From NCBI GenBank assembly GCA_029779375.1, contig JAKPAR010000339.1, positions 1-8,462 of the forward strand: 8,462 nucleotides of DNA. The letters run 5' to 3'. The notes under the pieces are model-generated. The model saw only the letters and a list, made by a program, of their open reading frames with translations. It did no database searches and was not told the origin of the DNA. Positions within the stretch are counted from its first letter, which is position 1, and the number at the start of each line of letters is the position of its first letter. The translations under genes were made by a program, and so were the position numbers. This document shows, one piece after another, positions 1 to 6,089 of this stretch. Source of the stretch: Bacillota bacterium. Lineage in GTDB: Bacteria; Bacillota; Clostridia; Tissierellales; Sporanaerobacteraceae.

Positions 1-505
1 TGCATACAAAAACTGAAGCAAATATAGAAGCAATATAAGATATCATGGCTGCTTTCAGTGTATACCTATGATCTTTTATGCCAATAGAGCCAAAATATAC
101 AGCCATAGTATAAAATATAGTTTCAGAAGAACCCATCATGATTGAAGCTACTTGCCCTGGAAATGAATCTGGGCCATAGTTTTCTATGATGTCTTTTACT
201 ACACCCAATGCTCCACTACCTGAAATAGGCCTCATAATGAGCAATGGAAGTACCTCTACAGGAATCCCTACAAATTCCATGATAGGGCTTAATATATCCA
301 TGAGCATATAAAGAGCATGGGAACCCCTAAATATTCCTATAGAAACAAAAATAGCTATAAGATATGGCATTATCTTTATCGAAGTCTTTAGTCCTTCTTT
401 TGCTCCCTCAACAAAAGCAGAATATATATCTATTCTTTTTAAATATCCATAAATAATTATAGTCAATGTCATAAAAGGGACAAGAACTATGGATATAACC
501 TTCAT
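1..505 (-). CDS. spmB: Spore maturation protein B (SpmB), 3' end cut by window edge
   Basis: From the ATG at 505-503 the frame stays open for 168 codons to the window edge with no stop, so the C-terminus is missing. As remembered, Bacillus SpmB is about 175-180 residues, so roughly ten residues are lost. The protein is a polytopic membrane protein of the nucleoside-recognition (Gate) fold family. Hydrophobic segments lie near residues 3-20, 43-60, 80-92 (less clear), 120-140 and 152-168. The conserved-looking motif RPISGSGALG is at 92-101 and a GSSETIFYT stretch at 125-133. SpmA and SpmB are known to act together in dehydration of the spore core and in spore heat resistance; the transported substrate is not firmly established. 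The start codon overlaps the spmA stop (ATGA, 502-505), indicating translational coupling. The SD is a modest AAAGAGTGA inside the end of spmA. The family assignment is secure. Confidence 0.95.
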   Translation of the reverse strand, partial: MKVISIVLVPFMTLTIIIYGYLKRIDIYSAFVEGAKEGLKTSIKIMPYLIAIFVSIGIFRGSHALYMLMDILSPIMEFVGIPVEVLPLLIMRPISGSGALGVVKDIIENYGPDSFPGQVASIMMGSSETIFYTMAVYFGSIGIKDHRYTLKAAMISYIASIFASVFVC

Positions 506-1083
506 GAACAATCACTCTTTTCAAAAAGTTTTACAGCCACTATTCCCACAATAGTAGAAACAGAAGTAGCTATAATACCAGGTCCCACTATCCCCGTTGG
601 ATCAGCTGAATGAGTATCATATCTAATTTTAAGTACAGTCAGTGGGATCAGTTGAACAGAGGACATATTTATGACGAGAAACATACACATGGCATTGGTA
701 GCCTTTTTTTTATTCTTGTTTAATTTATTCATCTCTTCCATAGCTTTTAATCCAAAAGCTGTAGCTCCATTGCCTACTCCAAACATATTAGCTATGATAT
801 TCATGAGAATAAATCCTTCAGCAGGATGATTTTTGGGGATATCTGGAAACAAAAACCTCATTACAGGGCTAAAAAACTTTGACAACCTTTCTAGAAATCC
901 AGATTCTTTTGCTATATTCATGATCCCAAGCCAAAAAGACATTATTCCCATAAGACTTATGGCAAAAGTCACTGCCTCTCCTGCTTCTTTTATGATGATA
1001 TTGTTTATATCTCCAATTGTCCCAGAAAATATAGAATATACTATTCCTATAGTTATGAGCAAAAACCAAATGGTGCTCATCAT
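502..1083 (-). CDS. spmA: Spore maturation protein A (SpmA)
   Basis: This is a 193-residue integral membrane protein of the nucleoside-recognition (Gate) fold family and the partner of SpmB in spore-core dehydration, acting at the forespore/spore membrane system. Hydrophobic segments fall at about residues 3-20, 39-57, 90-108, 130-152 and 166-187. The family-typical motif GVGNGATAFGLKAMEEMN is at 102-119, similar to the glycine-rich GNAATPFG region of Bacillus SpmA. The open frame extends upstream to 1158, but the ATG at 1083 is chosen: an AAGGGGAG ribosome site lies 7 nt upstream, the protein then has the usual family length (about 195), and the extra 25 residues would overlap the herA end and are not family-like. 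The stop overlaps the spmB start by 4 nt. It lies 55 bp downstream of herA with no visible terminator, so it is probably cotranscribed with nurA-herA. No convincing sporulation-sigma promoter was seen directly upstream. Confidence 0.95.
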   Translation of the reverse strand: MMSTIWFLLITIGIVYSIFSGTIGDINNIIIKEAGEAVTFAISLMGIMSFWLGIMNIAKESGFLERLSKFFSPVMRFLFPDIPKNHPAEGFILMNIIANMFGVGNGATAFGLKAMEEMNKLNKNKKKATNAMCMFLVINMSSVQLIPLTVLKIRYDTHSADPTGIVGPGIIATSVSTIVGIVAVKLFEKSDCS

Positions 1084-1090
1084 AAAAAAT

Positions 1091-1098
1091 CTCCCCTT
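1091..1098 (-). promoter_or_regulatory. Ribosome binding site that fixes the spmA start
   Basis: AAGGGGAG on the minus strand, 7 nt before the ATG at 1083. It supports the 193-residue form of SpmA over the longer open frame starting at 1158. Confidence 0.8.
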
Positions 1099-1138
1099 CC
1101 ATTTAGAATATATGAAAAGAGGAGAACTATAAGAACTT

Positions 1139-2974
1139 TTATTTATACATATCTCCAAAAGGAGTAGCTACTTTTTCGATTTTTTCACTCACTACTAGTT
1201 TTTCCATTTTTTCTTTTAATTGATCCATAGTAATAGTTTCCCCATACTCTTTTTCAACTTCCCCCAATATAGATAAAAATTGACATTCATTTATAGGAAG
1301 TTTATCTTTTATGATTCTATAAAACTTCTCTTCTTCTTCCTTGCTATATTTTTTAAGCTCATCAAAAGGATTTAATGTATGAGGACTTCTGGTCTTTGAA
1401 GCTCGTATTCTCACATATATAGTACGTCCCATAGTAGCAGAAGATATAAATACATCTCCAGATTTTAGATAGGGAAGTCTCCTTGCCTCTTCTTCTTTTA
1501 TATCTGTTTCTTCTCTTATGGTCTGTATATCTGATGATCTGACAGTCCTAAAGATGAACTTTGTATTTAGCTGAGCTGTAATAGTTTCTTCCAAAAGAGT
1601 AGGCCTTTGGGTTGCCAATATCAAAAACACTCCATATTTTCTTCCTTCTTGGGATATTTCCTTTAATACAGCTTTTGAAGGACATTCATATCCCTTTGGA
1701 GCAAAATTGTGAGCTTCATCTGTGACTATAAAAAATGGTGGAAAATATTCGCTAGTTGTGTGTTTATATAATGCATCTTTAAAATCTCTTCTCTTGTGAT
1801 AGAGATTATTTAATAAATAAGTGCTAAATACCTGTAGCATTCTAGTGCTTCCTTGAACAACTATGAGTTTCCCAAGTTTTAATCCTTCTTCTATCTCGTG
1901 AATATCATTTGAAAATATTCCTTCATTGTACAATTTTTTAAGTCTCCAAAATATTCCCTTTACAGAACTATAAGGACAGGTTTTGTCATAAGAATCATAC
2001 AATTCCTTTCTCTTTTTCCAAGCTTCTGTTTCTGAAGTGGTTGTAGCCTCTTCTATTCTTTTTTTTATTTTTTCTTGGGAACCCTCTTCTTGAGCTTCAG
2101 AAAGCATCTTGAGTCTATCATGAAAGCTTTGATAGGAATCTTTTCGCTTGTACAATATATCTACTACATTGTTCATAGCATCAGTAAGTGTACTAGAAGC
2201 ATCTAATAGATTTTTTAAATCTTGAGGACTCAAATCCTCAAATTTAACTCCCACATCATAGCCAACTTGAAGGCATTTAAATTTTCCAATGAAATCTTCT
2301 TTTTCATCATCAGGAAGATATTCCTGCATTTCAGAAAAATCCATTTCAAAATGAGGATCTAGAACTATTGTAGGTATATTTAACTTCATAAGTTCCTCTA
2401 AAACTACTCTAAGTCCAAAGGATTTTCCAGATCCAGAACCACCAAACACTCCTATATGAGGATATTGATGCATAGACTTTAAATCAAGTATATAGGGTAT
2501 ACCCCTTTGAGGTTCAAGCTTATCATCTTCAAAGGTATAGAGTATATTTTTAAGTTCCTCATCCATATCGTCTACCATTTGATCTGTATTTCTTATGAGA
2601 CCCAAAACCAATCCTTCTTCTTTATTCGCCTTGACCATAAAATCCTTTACTTCATGAAATTTAGGTACTCTTACATCAGAGCCAGTTTCTACTGGATACT
2701 GAGCTTCATTTATAAGTCTTACCTTGGCAATATATATAGTATCTTCATCTATATTGTATCCTATGGCTCTTAAGGATTCCAATACGCTGGAGTCTACCAA
2801 ATCTCCATTTATATTTAGCGGTATGTATCTATTGTAAGTATTGGCCTCTACAACCTCTCCCATTAAATCGCCTTGAACTTCATCCATTATGATTAAAAAC
2901 TCATTTATTCTAAAGTTTCTATCTTTAGAACCTACATATACCTCTTGTTGAGTGGTAATTCCTACAACCTTCAT
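1139..2974 (-). CDS. herA: HerA-like DNA translocase/helicase (HAS-barrel and FtsK-HerA ATPase)
   Basis: This is a 611-residue ATPase of the HerA/FtsK superfamily, predicted to form a hexameric ring that translocates on double-stranded DNA and drives the nuclease NurA during end resection. The first ~130 residues look like the HAS-barrel that docks NurA. Walker A, GGSGSGKS, is at about 178-185. Walker B, FFIVTDEAH, is at about 414-422. These are followed by the HerA-typical EGRKYG (about 444-449) and ATQRP (about 454-458) motifs, the region that supplies sensor and arginine-finger residues. A charged, largely helical insertion (about 210-410) separates the two Walker motifs. The ATG at 2974 is preferred because AGGGGGGA sits at an ideal distance; a TTG immediately upstream would add one residue. 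The gene begins 12 nt after the nurA stop, and its ribosome site overlaps that stop, so the two are translationally linked. HerA-NurA is best known from archaea but occurs in many bacteria. A FtsK/SpoIIIE identity is unlikely, because there are no membrane segments or gamma domain. Confidence 0.92.
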   Translation of the reverse strand: MKVVGITTQQEVYVGSKDRNFRINEFLIIMDEVQGDLMGEVVEANTYNRYIPLNINGDLVDSSVLESLRAIGYNIDEDTIYIAKVRLINEAQYPVETGSDVRVPKFHEVKDFMVKANKEEGLVLGLIRNTDQMVDDMDEELKNILYTFEDDKLEPQRGIPYILDLKSMHQYPHIGVFGGSGSGKSFGLRVVLEELMKLNIPTIVLDPHFEMDFSEMQEYLPDDEKEDFIGKFKCLQVGYDVGVKFEDLSPQDLKNLLDASSTLTDAMNNVVDILYKRKDSYQSFHDRLKMLSEAQEEGSQEKIKKRIEEATTTSETEAWKKRKELYDSYDKTCPYSSVKGIFWRLKKLYNEGIFSNDIHEIEEGLKLGKLIVVQGSTRMLQVFSTYLLNNLYHKRRDFKDALYKHTTSEYFPPFFIVTDEAHNFAPKGYECPSKAVLKEISQEGRKYGVFLILATQRPTLLEETITAQLNTKFIFRTVRSSDIQTIREETDIKEEEARRLPYLKSGDVFISSATMGRTIYVRIRASKTRSPHTLNPFDELKKYSKEEEEKFYRIIKDKLPINECQFLSILGEVEKEYGETITMDQLKEKMEKLVVSEKIEKVATPFGDMYK

Positions 2975-2980
2975 CAAAAA

Positions 2981-2988
2981 TCCCCCCT
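2981..2988 (-). promoter_or_regulatory. herA ribosome binding site overlapping the nurA stop codon
   Basis: AGGGGGGA on the minus strand. Its first two bases are the last two bases of the nurA TAG stop (2989-2987). It precedes the ATG at 2974 by 6 nt, suggesting coupled translation of nurA and herA. Confidence 0.75.
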
Positions 2989-3979
2989 AAAGTGTTCTTT
3001 TGTCTCTTTCAGATATAAAAAGTTTTTCAAGTATTTCTCTGTCTAAATAAGTTTGCAAAATACTACGCATCATCTTATCCGATATTTTCACTTCACTATC
3101 TACTATATCAAGCCATAGTGGCACACCCCTACTATTTTCCGGTGTAAGAGTAAATACAAGCCTTGCCATTTCTTCTATATGCTCTCTTTGAGTATCTAGT
3201 ATATCCATTCCAATCACACTAGGGGCATTGGAACTTCTCATAAATATAGAAGTAAATCCTTCTTTAGGTTTCTTTGCCACTGCATCTTTTATTTTAATCA
3301 TCTCTCCATACTTGAGAAGTCCATATAGTAGTTCTCTATCATATAAATTTTCTGCCGTATGCAAGATTTTATCTTTAGCTAAATTTTCTCCAATAATGGA
3401 AGTTTTTATATCTTTTATCACGCCTATAAGTACAACTCCCCTGTTTTCACATTCTCTGCGAAGTTCTATCCACTTTTCAAAACACTCTATATCATATCGT
3501 ATAAGAGAACCATCCATCATGATAGCATAGGGATTGTACTTTTTGACCCCTTCCAAAGCTACATCTACTTCTATACCAGCTAATTTATAGTTTTTAATTG
3601 CCTCTTCATTTCCATTAAGCCTTTCAATAAGTTCACTTTCCTCTTCTGTATATAATGGAGTGTAAAAATCTGCCTTGTAAATTGGAGAATTGTCATATAT
3701 AGAACTTTTAGCTAAACCCTGATAGATTTCTAAATAATGAGGATAGGCTCCACCAATTCTATTTTTAGAACCATCAACTCCAATTATCCCACCATTTTTT
3801 AAATATTTTTCTATTTCTGCACTATTCATCTTTTCTATTTCAACTATTTCTCCTATATTTTCATCGATATAATCTTTTATTTCTCCAATATCCATTTTAA
3901 GAAGTTCATTGTATTTATTACACAAATTAGAATTTAAGCGTATAACTTTTTCTTTCAATTCCTCACTCAATCCGTACAA
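2987..3979 (-). CDS. nurA: NurA-family nuclease, HerA partner
   Basis: This is a 330-residue NurA-domain protein, a family of Mn-dependent 5'-3' exonuclease/endonucleases with an RNase-H-like core that works inside a HerA ring on DNA ends. The first acidic motif, GVDGSKNRIGG, is at 67-77 (Asp69). The second core strand, AIMMDGSLIRYD, is at 152-163 (Asp156). A further strand, GVVLIGVIKDIK, is at 181-192, and the C-terminal WLDIVDSEV is at 289-297 (Asp291, Asp294). These match the order of acidic motifs of the family; an acidic residue between the first two (Glu112-Glu119 region) could complete the metal site. The C-terminal Arg/Lys-rich tail is short. The start is TTG at 3979: it is preceded at 7 nt by an excellent ribosome site (AAGGGGTGAT), and no ATG in frame is as well placed. 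The gene is divergent from abrB and is the first gene of the leftward nurA-herA-spmA-spmB group. Confidence 0.9.
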   Translation of the reverse strand: MYGLSEELKEKVIRLNSNLCNKYNELLKMDIGEIKDYIDENIGEIVEIEKMNSAEIEKYLKNGGIIGVDGSKNRIGGAYPHYLEIYQGLAKSSIYDNSPIYKADFYTPLYTEEESELIERLNGNEEAIKNYKLAGIEVDVALEGVKKYNPYAIMMDGSLIRYDIECFEKWIELRRECENRGVVLIGVIKDIKTSIIGENLAKDKILHTAENLYDRELLYGLLKYGEMIKIKDAVAKKPKEGFTSIFMRSSNAPSVIGMDILDTQREHIEEMARLVFTLTPENSRGVPLWLDIVDSEVKISDKMMRSILQTYLDREILEKLFISERDKRTL

Positions 3980-3982
3980 AAT

Positions 3983-3992
3983 ATCACCCCTT
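3983..3992 (-). promoter_or_regulatory. Strong ribosome binding site supporting the TTG start of nurA
   Basis: AAGGGGTGAT on the minus strand, an extended match to the 16S rRNA 3' end, with 7 nt between its GGGG run and the TTG at 3979-3977. An ATG just upstream of it (about 3995) runs into a TGA stop two codons later, leaving the TTG as the credible start. Confidence 0.75.
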
Positions 3993-4008
3993 CATACTTC
4001 TATATATA

Positions 4009-4037
4009 AGTATAATACAATATTTGTTTGAGGAAAA
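4009..4037 (-). promoter_or_regulatory. Weak candidate promoter for nurA-herA-spmAB
   Basis: On the minus strand a TATACT (4014-4009) resembles a sigma-A -10 box, with TTTTCC (4037-4032) 17 bp upstream as a poor -35. An overlapping TATTAT (4017-4012) is an alternative -10. The position would give a leader of about 20 nt before the ribosome site. The match is weak, and the true promoter may use a sporulation sigma factor or an activator. Confidence 0.25.
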
Positions 4038-4046
4038 CTTGTTTGA
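4024..4046. repeat. Short direct repeat TTGTTTGA x2 upstream of nurA
   Basis: The octamer TTGTTTGA occurs at 4024-4031 and again at 4039-4046, a 15-bp period. Both copies lie in the abrB/nurA divergent region across the -35 zone of the candidate nurA promoter. It may be a regulator site or chance in AT-rich DNA. Confidence 0.4.
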
Positions 4047-4088
4047 AAATTTATATTGTTTTTTTGTGAAATATTTTAAAAAAACAGG

Positions 4089-4117
4089 TTGACTTAAAAT
4101 GGTATATATGGTACAAT
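4089..4117 (+). promoter_or_regulatory. Sigma-A promoter of abrB
   Basis: TTGACT (4089-4094, five of six consensus bases) and TACAAT (4112-4117, five of six) are separated by exactly 17 bp. Transcription would begin near 4123-4125, giving a leader of about 46 nt that contains AGGAGG (4155-4160), 9 nt before the abrB ATG. It is the best vegetative promoter in the window. Confidence 0.85.
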
Positions 4118-4127
4118 TTAAATTGTA
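4112..4127. promoter_or_regulatory. Perfect 16-bp palindrome over the abrB -10/start site, candidate operator
   Basis: TACAATTTAAATTGTA is a perfect inverted repeat. Its left half is the -10 box and its centre lies just before the expected start of transcription, so a bound dimer or tetramer would block initiation. Bacillus AbrB represses its own gene, which makes autoregulation a reasonable guess. The protein that binds here cannot be told from sequence. Confidence 0.5.
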
Positions 4128-4133
4128 GAAAAA

Positions 4134-4140
4134 AGTCGAT
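4134..4140 (+). promoter_or_regulatory. Spo0A-box-like site downstream of the abrB start
   Basis: AGTCGAT matches the 0A-box core TGTCGAA at five of seven positions and lies about 10-17 bp after the expected start of transcription. In Bacillus subtilis, Spo0A represses abrB from boxes placed just downstream of the start site. The match is imperfect, so it is a candidate only. Confidence 0.35.
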
Positions 4141-4169
4141 ACATACTAAATAATAGGAGGTATTCTTAA

Positions 4170-4409
4170 ATGAAATCAACTGGTATTGTAAGAAAAGTAG
4201 ACGAGCTAGGTAGAGTAGTTATACCTATAGAGCTTAGAAGAACTTTGGAAATTGCTGAAAAAGATGCTTTGGAAATTTACGTTGACGGAGAACAAATCAT
4301 ACTTAAAAAGTATGCTCCTGCTTGTATTTTCTGTGGACAAGCTAAAGACGTTCAAGTATTCAAAGGCAAAAACATTTGTCCTGCTTGTCTTGAAGAACTT
4401 AAAAAATAA
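4170..4409 (+). CDS. abrB: AbrB-family transition-state regulator with Cys4 C-terminal tail
   Basis: This is a 79-residue DNA-binding protein. Residues 1-47 form the swapped-hairpin SpoVT/AbrB domain, with KSTGIVRKVDELGRVVIPIE at 2-21 essentially as in Bacillus AbrB (matched from memory), including the arginines used in DNA contact (Arg8, Arg15, Arg23, Arg24). Instead of the Bacillus C-terminal oligomerisation domain it has a short tail with CIFC (52-55) and CPAC (70-73), spaced like a zinc ribbon. AbrB proteins repress stationary-phase and sporulation genes during growth. The start is clear: AGGAGG lies 9 nt upstream. It is the only plus-strand gene, convergent with rsmI and divergent from nurA. 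A strong sigma-A promoter, an overlapping palindrome and a Spo0A-like box suggest repression at entry into sporulation. It keeps the abrB-next-to-rsmI synteny known from Bacillus. The zinc role is inferred from the cysteine pattern. Confidence 0.95.
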   Translation: MKSTGIVRKVDELGRVVIPIELRRTLEIAEKDALEIYVDGEQIILKKYAPACIFCGQAKDVQVFKGKNICPACLEELKK

Positions 4410-4417
4410 GATTTTCT

Positions 4418-4436
4418 CCCATCCATATTGGATGGG
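4418..4436. terminator. Hairpin between convergent abrB and rsmI, probable two-way terminator
   Basis: CCCATCC (4418-4424) pairs with GGATGGG (4430-4436) around a 5-nt loop, 9 nt after the abrB stop and 8 nt after the rsmI stop. The T-tract is poor on both strands (ATTTGTCTT on plus; a T run only after about 10 nt on minus). Termination is therefore likely but may be incomplete. Confidence 0.7.
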
Positions 4437-4444
4437 ATTTGTCT

Positions 4445-5272
4445 TCATAAATCTATACTCTCTTTATATACTTGATTTTTAGGTATATCTCTATCTTTGG
4501 ATACTTTTTTTATTGCTTCTTTTTTGGAAAATCCATTTTCCATATACAATTTTATGTGTTCTTTTATAGGAATATCTAATAGTGGAGTTTCCTTTTCTAC
4601 TTTTCCACCTTCTACTACAATGACAAATTCTCCTTTTCTATTTTCTCTGTATTTTTCTATTCCTTCTTCTACAGTACCTCTAAAAATTTCTTCATGAATT
4701 TTAGTCAATTCTCTTGAAATAGAAATACGTCTATTCCCCAGTACTTCATACATATCTTTTAGAAGATCCATAAGCCTATGAGGAGCTTCGTAAAGTATAA
4801 TAGTTCTTTCTTCATTTTTTAATCTTTCTAACTCTTTTTTTCTATCTTTTTTGTTGGAAGGCAAAAATCCTTCAAAAACAAATTTACTTGTAGGAAGTCC
4901 CGAGGATACAAGTGCTGTAATAGATGCTGTAGGTCCCGGAAGAACTACTACTTTTATTTTTTTTGAAATAGCTTCTCTTATCAACTCTTCCCCAGGATCT
5001 GATATGCCAGGCATTCCAGCATCTGATACCAGCGCAATATTTTCTCCAGCTTCAAGTTTTTCTAACAAGAATTTTCCCTTTTCCCATTTGTTGTGTTCGT
5101 GATAGCTTGTGAGTGGTTTTTTTATCTCATAATGATTTAACAGTTTTATAGTATGCCTTGTATCTTCTGCAGCTATTAAATCTACTTCATTTAATACATT
5201 TAAAGTTCTAATAGTTATATCTTCTAAATTTCCTATGGGAGTAGGGCAAATGTAAAGATTTCCACTAGTCAT
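4445..5272 (-). CDS. rsmI: 16S rRNA (cytidine(1402)-2'-O)-methyltransferase RsmI
   Basis: This is a 275-residue tetrapyrrole-methylase-fold enzyme that uses S-adenosylmethionine to methylate the 2'-O of C1402 in the decoding centre of 16S rRNA. Family signatures are NLYICPTPIGNLEDIT (5-20), AAEDTRHT (34-41), LVSDAGMPGISDPGEELI (81-98), PGPTASITALVSSGLPT (112-128), EAPHRL (162-167) and RELTKIHEE (187-195); all the usual motifs are intact. The frame is open further upstream (to 5359), but those residues lie within trmN6 and are not RsmI-like. The ATG at 5272 gives the usual length and N-terminus. The start overlaps the trmN6 stop by 8 nt; only a weak GGAAAATAG precedes it, so translation is probably coupled to trmN6. 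It is last in its transcription unit, ending at the hairpin at 4418-4436. Confidence 0.96.
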   Translation of the reverse strand: MTSGNLYICPTPIGNLEDITIRTLNVLNEVDLIAAEDTRHTIKLLNHYEIKKPLTSYHEHNKWEKGKFLLEKLEAGENIALVSDAGMPGISDPGEELIREAISKKIKVVVLPGPTASITALVSSGLPTSKFVFEGFLPSNKKDRKKELERLKNEERTIILYEAPHRLMDLLKDMYEVLGNRRISISRELTKIHEEIFRGTVEEGIEKYRENRKGEFVIVVEGGKVEKETPLLDIPIKEHIKLYMENGFSKKEAIKKVSKDRDIPKNQVYKESIDL

Positions 5273-6023
5273 TTCTATTTTCCACATCCATTCCATAAAT
5301 TTTATATATTTCATCTGTATAAGTACCATCATCATTGTACACATACAAGGGTTTTTCAAATTTTAACTCTGATTTTCCACCCTTCATGCTCATAATAAGT
5401 AAAATATTAGGCTTTTCATCATATTTAGGGTGAACAAATTGAATAGACTTAGGTTCTAAATTGTATTTTCTCAAAAACCATATTATATCTACAAGTCTAT
5501 GGGGTCTATGAACCATAAAAAACTTTCCCCCTTGACACAATAGATAACTTGCAATACTTATTATATCTTCAAGATTGCAAGCTATTTCATGTCTTGATAT
5601 AGCAAAGTTGTCCTCCTCATTTACAATACCCCCTCCCACCTTCATATAAGGTGGATTAGATGTGACAAATTGAAATTCACCACTTTTAAATATTTGGGTT
5701 AGGTTTTTTAAATCCATATTTAATATTTCTATTTTTTCTTCTAAATTGTTCATCTTCACACTTCTTCTAGCCATATCTGCCACTTCTTCTTGTATCTCAA
5801 CGCCATAAACTTTTCTAGGACTATATCTGGAACATAAAAATAGCGGAATTATACCTGTTCCCGTTCCCAAATCTAAACCCATAGAATCTATTTTAATTTT
5901 TGAAAAATTGGAAAGAAGTATAGCATCTGTTCCATAAGAAAATTTCCCTCTATTTTGAATAATTTTGTAATTACTCCCTGGAATAATATCTATTTTTTCT
6001 CCATCTCTCAATATTGTTTCCAT
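5265..6023 (-). CDS. trmN6: tRNA1(Val) (adenine(37)-N6)-methyltransferase-like protein (YabB/TrmN6)
   Basis: This is a 252-residue class I SAM-dependent methyltransferase. FSYGTDAILLSNF is at 28-40 (the N-terminal signature of the YabB/TrmN6 group). The SAM-binding motif GLDLGTGTGIIPLFL is at 49-63, acidic motif II GVEIQEE at 74-80, and the N6-adenine catalytic motif NPPY at 123-126. A basic stretch HRPHRL at 172-177 is typical of this family. By homology it modifies a tRNA adenine at N6, next to the anticodon; the exact tRNA has been shown only for Gram-negative enzymes, so the substrate here is inferred. The start ATG has AAAGGAG 6 nt upstream. It follows the ferredoxin terminator and overlaps rsmI by 8 nt. 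The Bacillus homologue yabB sits in the same place. I found no good promoter in the 66 bp between the ferredoxin and this gene; transcription may come by read-through. Confidence 0.9.
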   Translation of the reverse strand: METILRDGEKIDIIPGSNYKIIQNRGKFSYGTDAILLSNFSKIKIDSMGLDLGTGTGIIPLFLCSRYSPRKVYGVEIQEEVADMARRSVKMNNLEEKIEILNMDLKNLTQIFKSGEFQFVTSNPPYMKVGGGIVNEEDNFAISRHEIACNLEDIISIASYLLCQGGKFFMVHRPHRLVDIIWFLRKYNLEPKSIQFVHPKYDEKPNILLIMSMKGGKSELKFEKPLYVYNDDGTYTDEIYKIYGMDVENRND

Positions 6024-6054
6024 AATATACTCCTTTAGTATTTTAATGATATCA

Positions 6055-6078
6055 AAAAAGACCCTTAAGGGTCTTTTT
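6055..6078 (-). terminator. Strong intrinsic terminator after the ferredoxin gene
   Basis: A near-perfect palindrome is centred on TTAA (6065-6068): AGACCC pairs with GGGTCT, and the stem is extended by A and T runs on both sides. On the minus strand the stem is followed by TTTTTT, the classic rho-independent pattern, 12 nt beyond the ferredoxin stop. It also reads as a terminator on the plus strand, but no plus-strand gene lies upstream. Confidence 0.85.
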
Positions 6079-6089
6079 CTATGGACAAA

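Noticed and set aside
1084..1138. Sigma-E promoter or terminator between herA and spmA
   Set aside because: A TTCATATATT stretch looks a little like a sporulation -35, but no matching -10 follows at the right distance and no stable hairpin is present.
1084..1158. Longer N-terminus for SpmA (25 extra residues)
   Set aside because: It would overlap the herA end and exceed the family length, whereas the ATG at 1083 has a proper ribosome site.
1139..3979. Phage-defence or CRISPR-linked interpretation of the HerA-NurA pair
   Set aside because: No repeat array, toxin, SIR2/DUF4297-like or other defence gene lies nearby, base composition matches the surroundings, and the flanking genes are core functions.
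4206..4482. Overlapping open frames on both strands across abrB
   Set aside because: abrB itself is unmistakable, and these frames lack ribosome sites and any recognisable family. The C-terminal part of the plus-strand one merely runs into the terminator and the rsmI end.
5273..5359. Longer N-terminus for RsmI (29 extra residues)
   Set aside because: These residues are the shadow of the trmN6 3' end, are Met-rich and unlike RsmI; the family N-terminus begins at the ATG at 5272.
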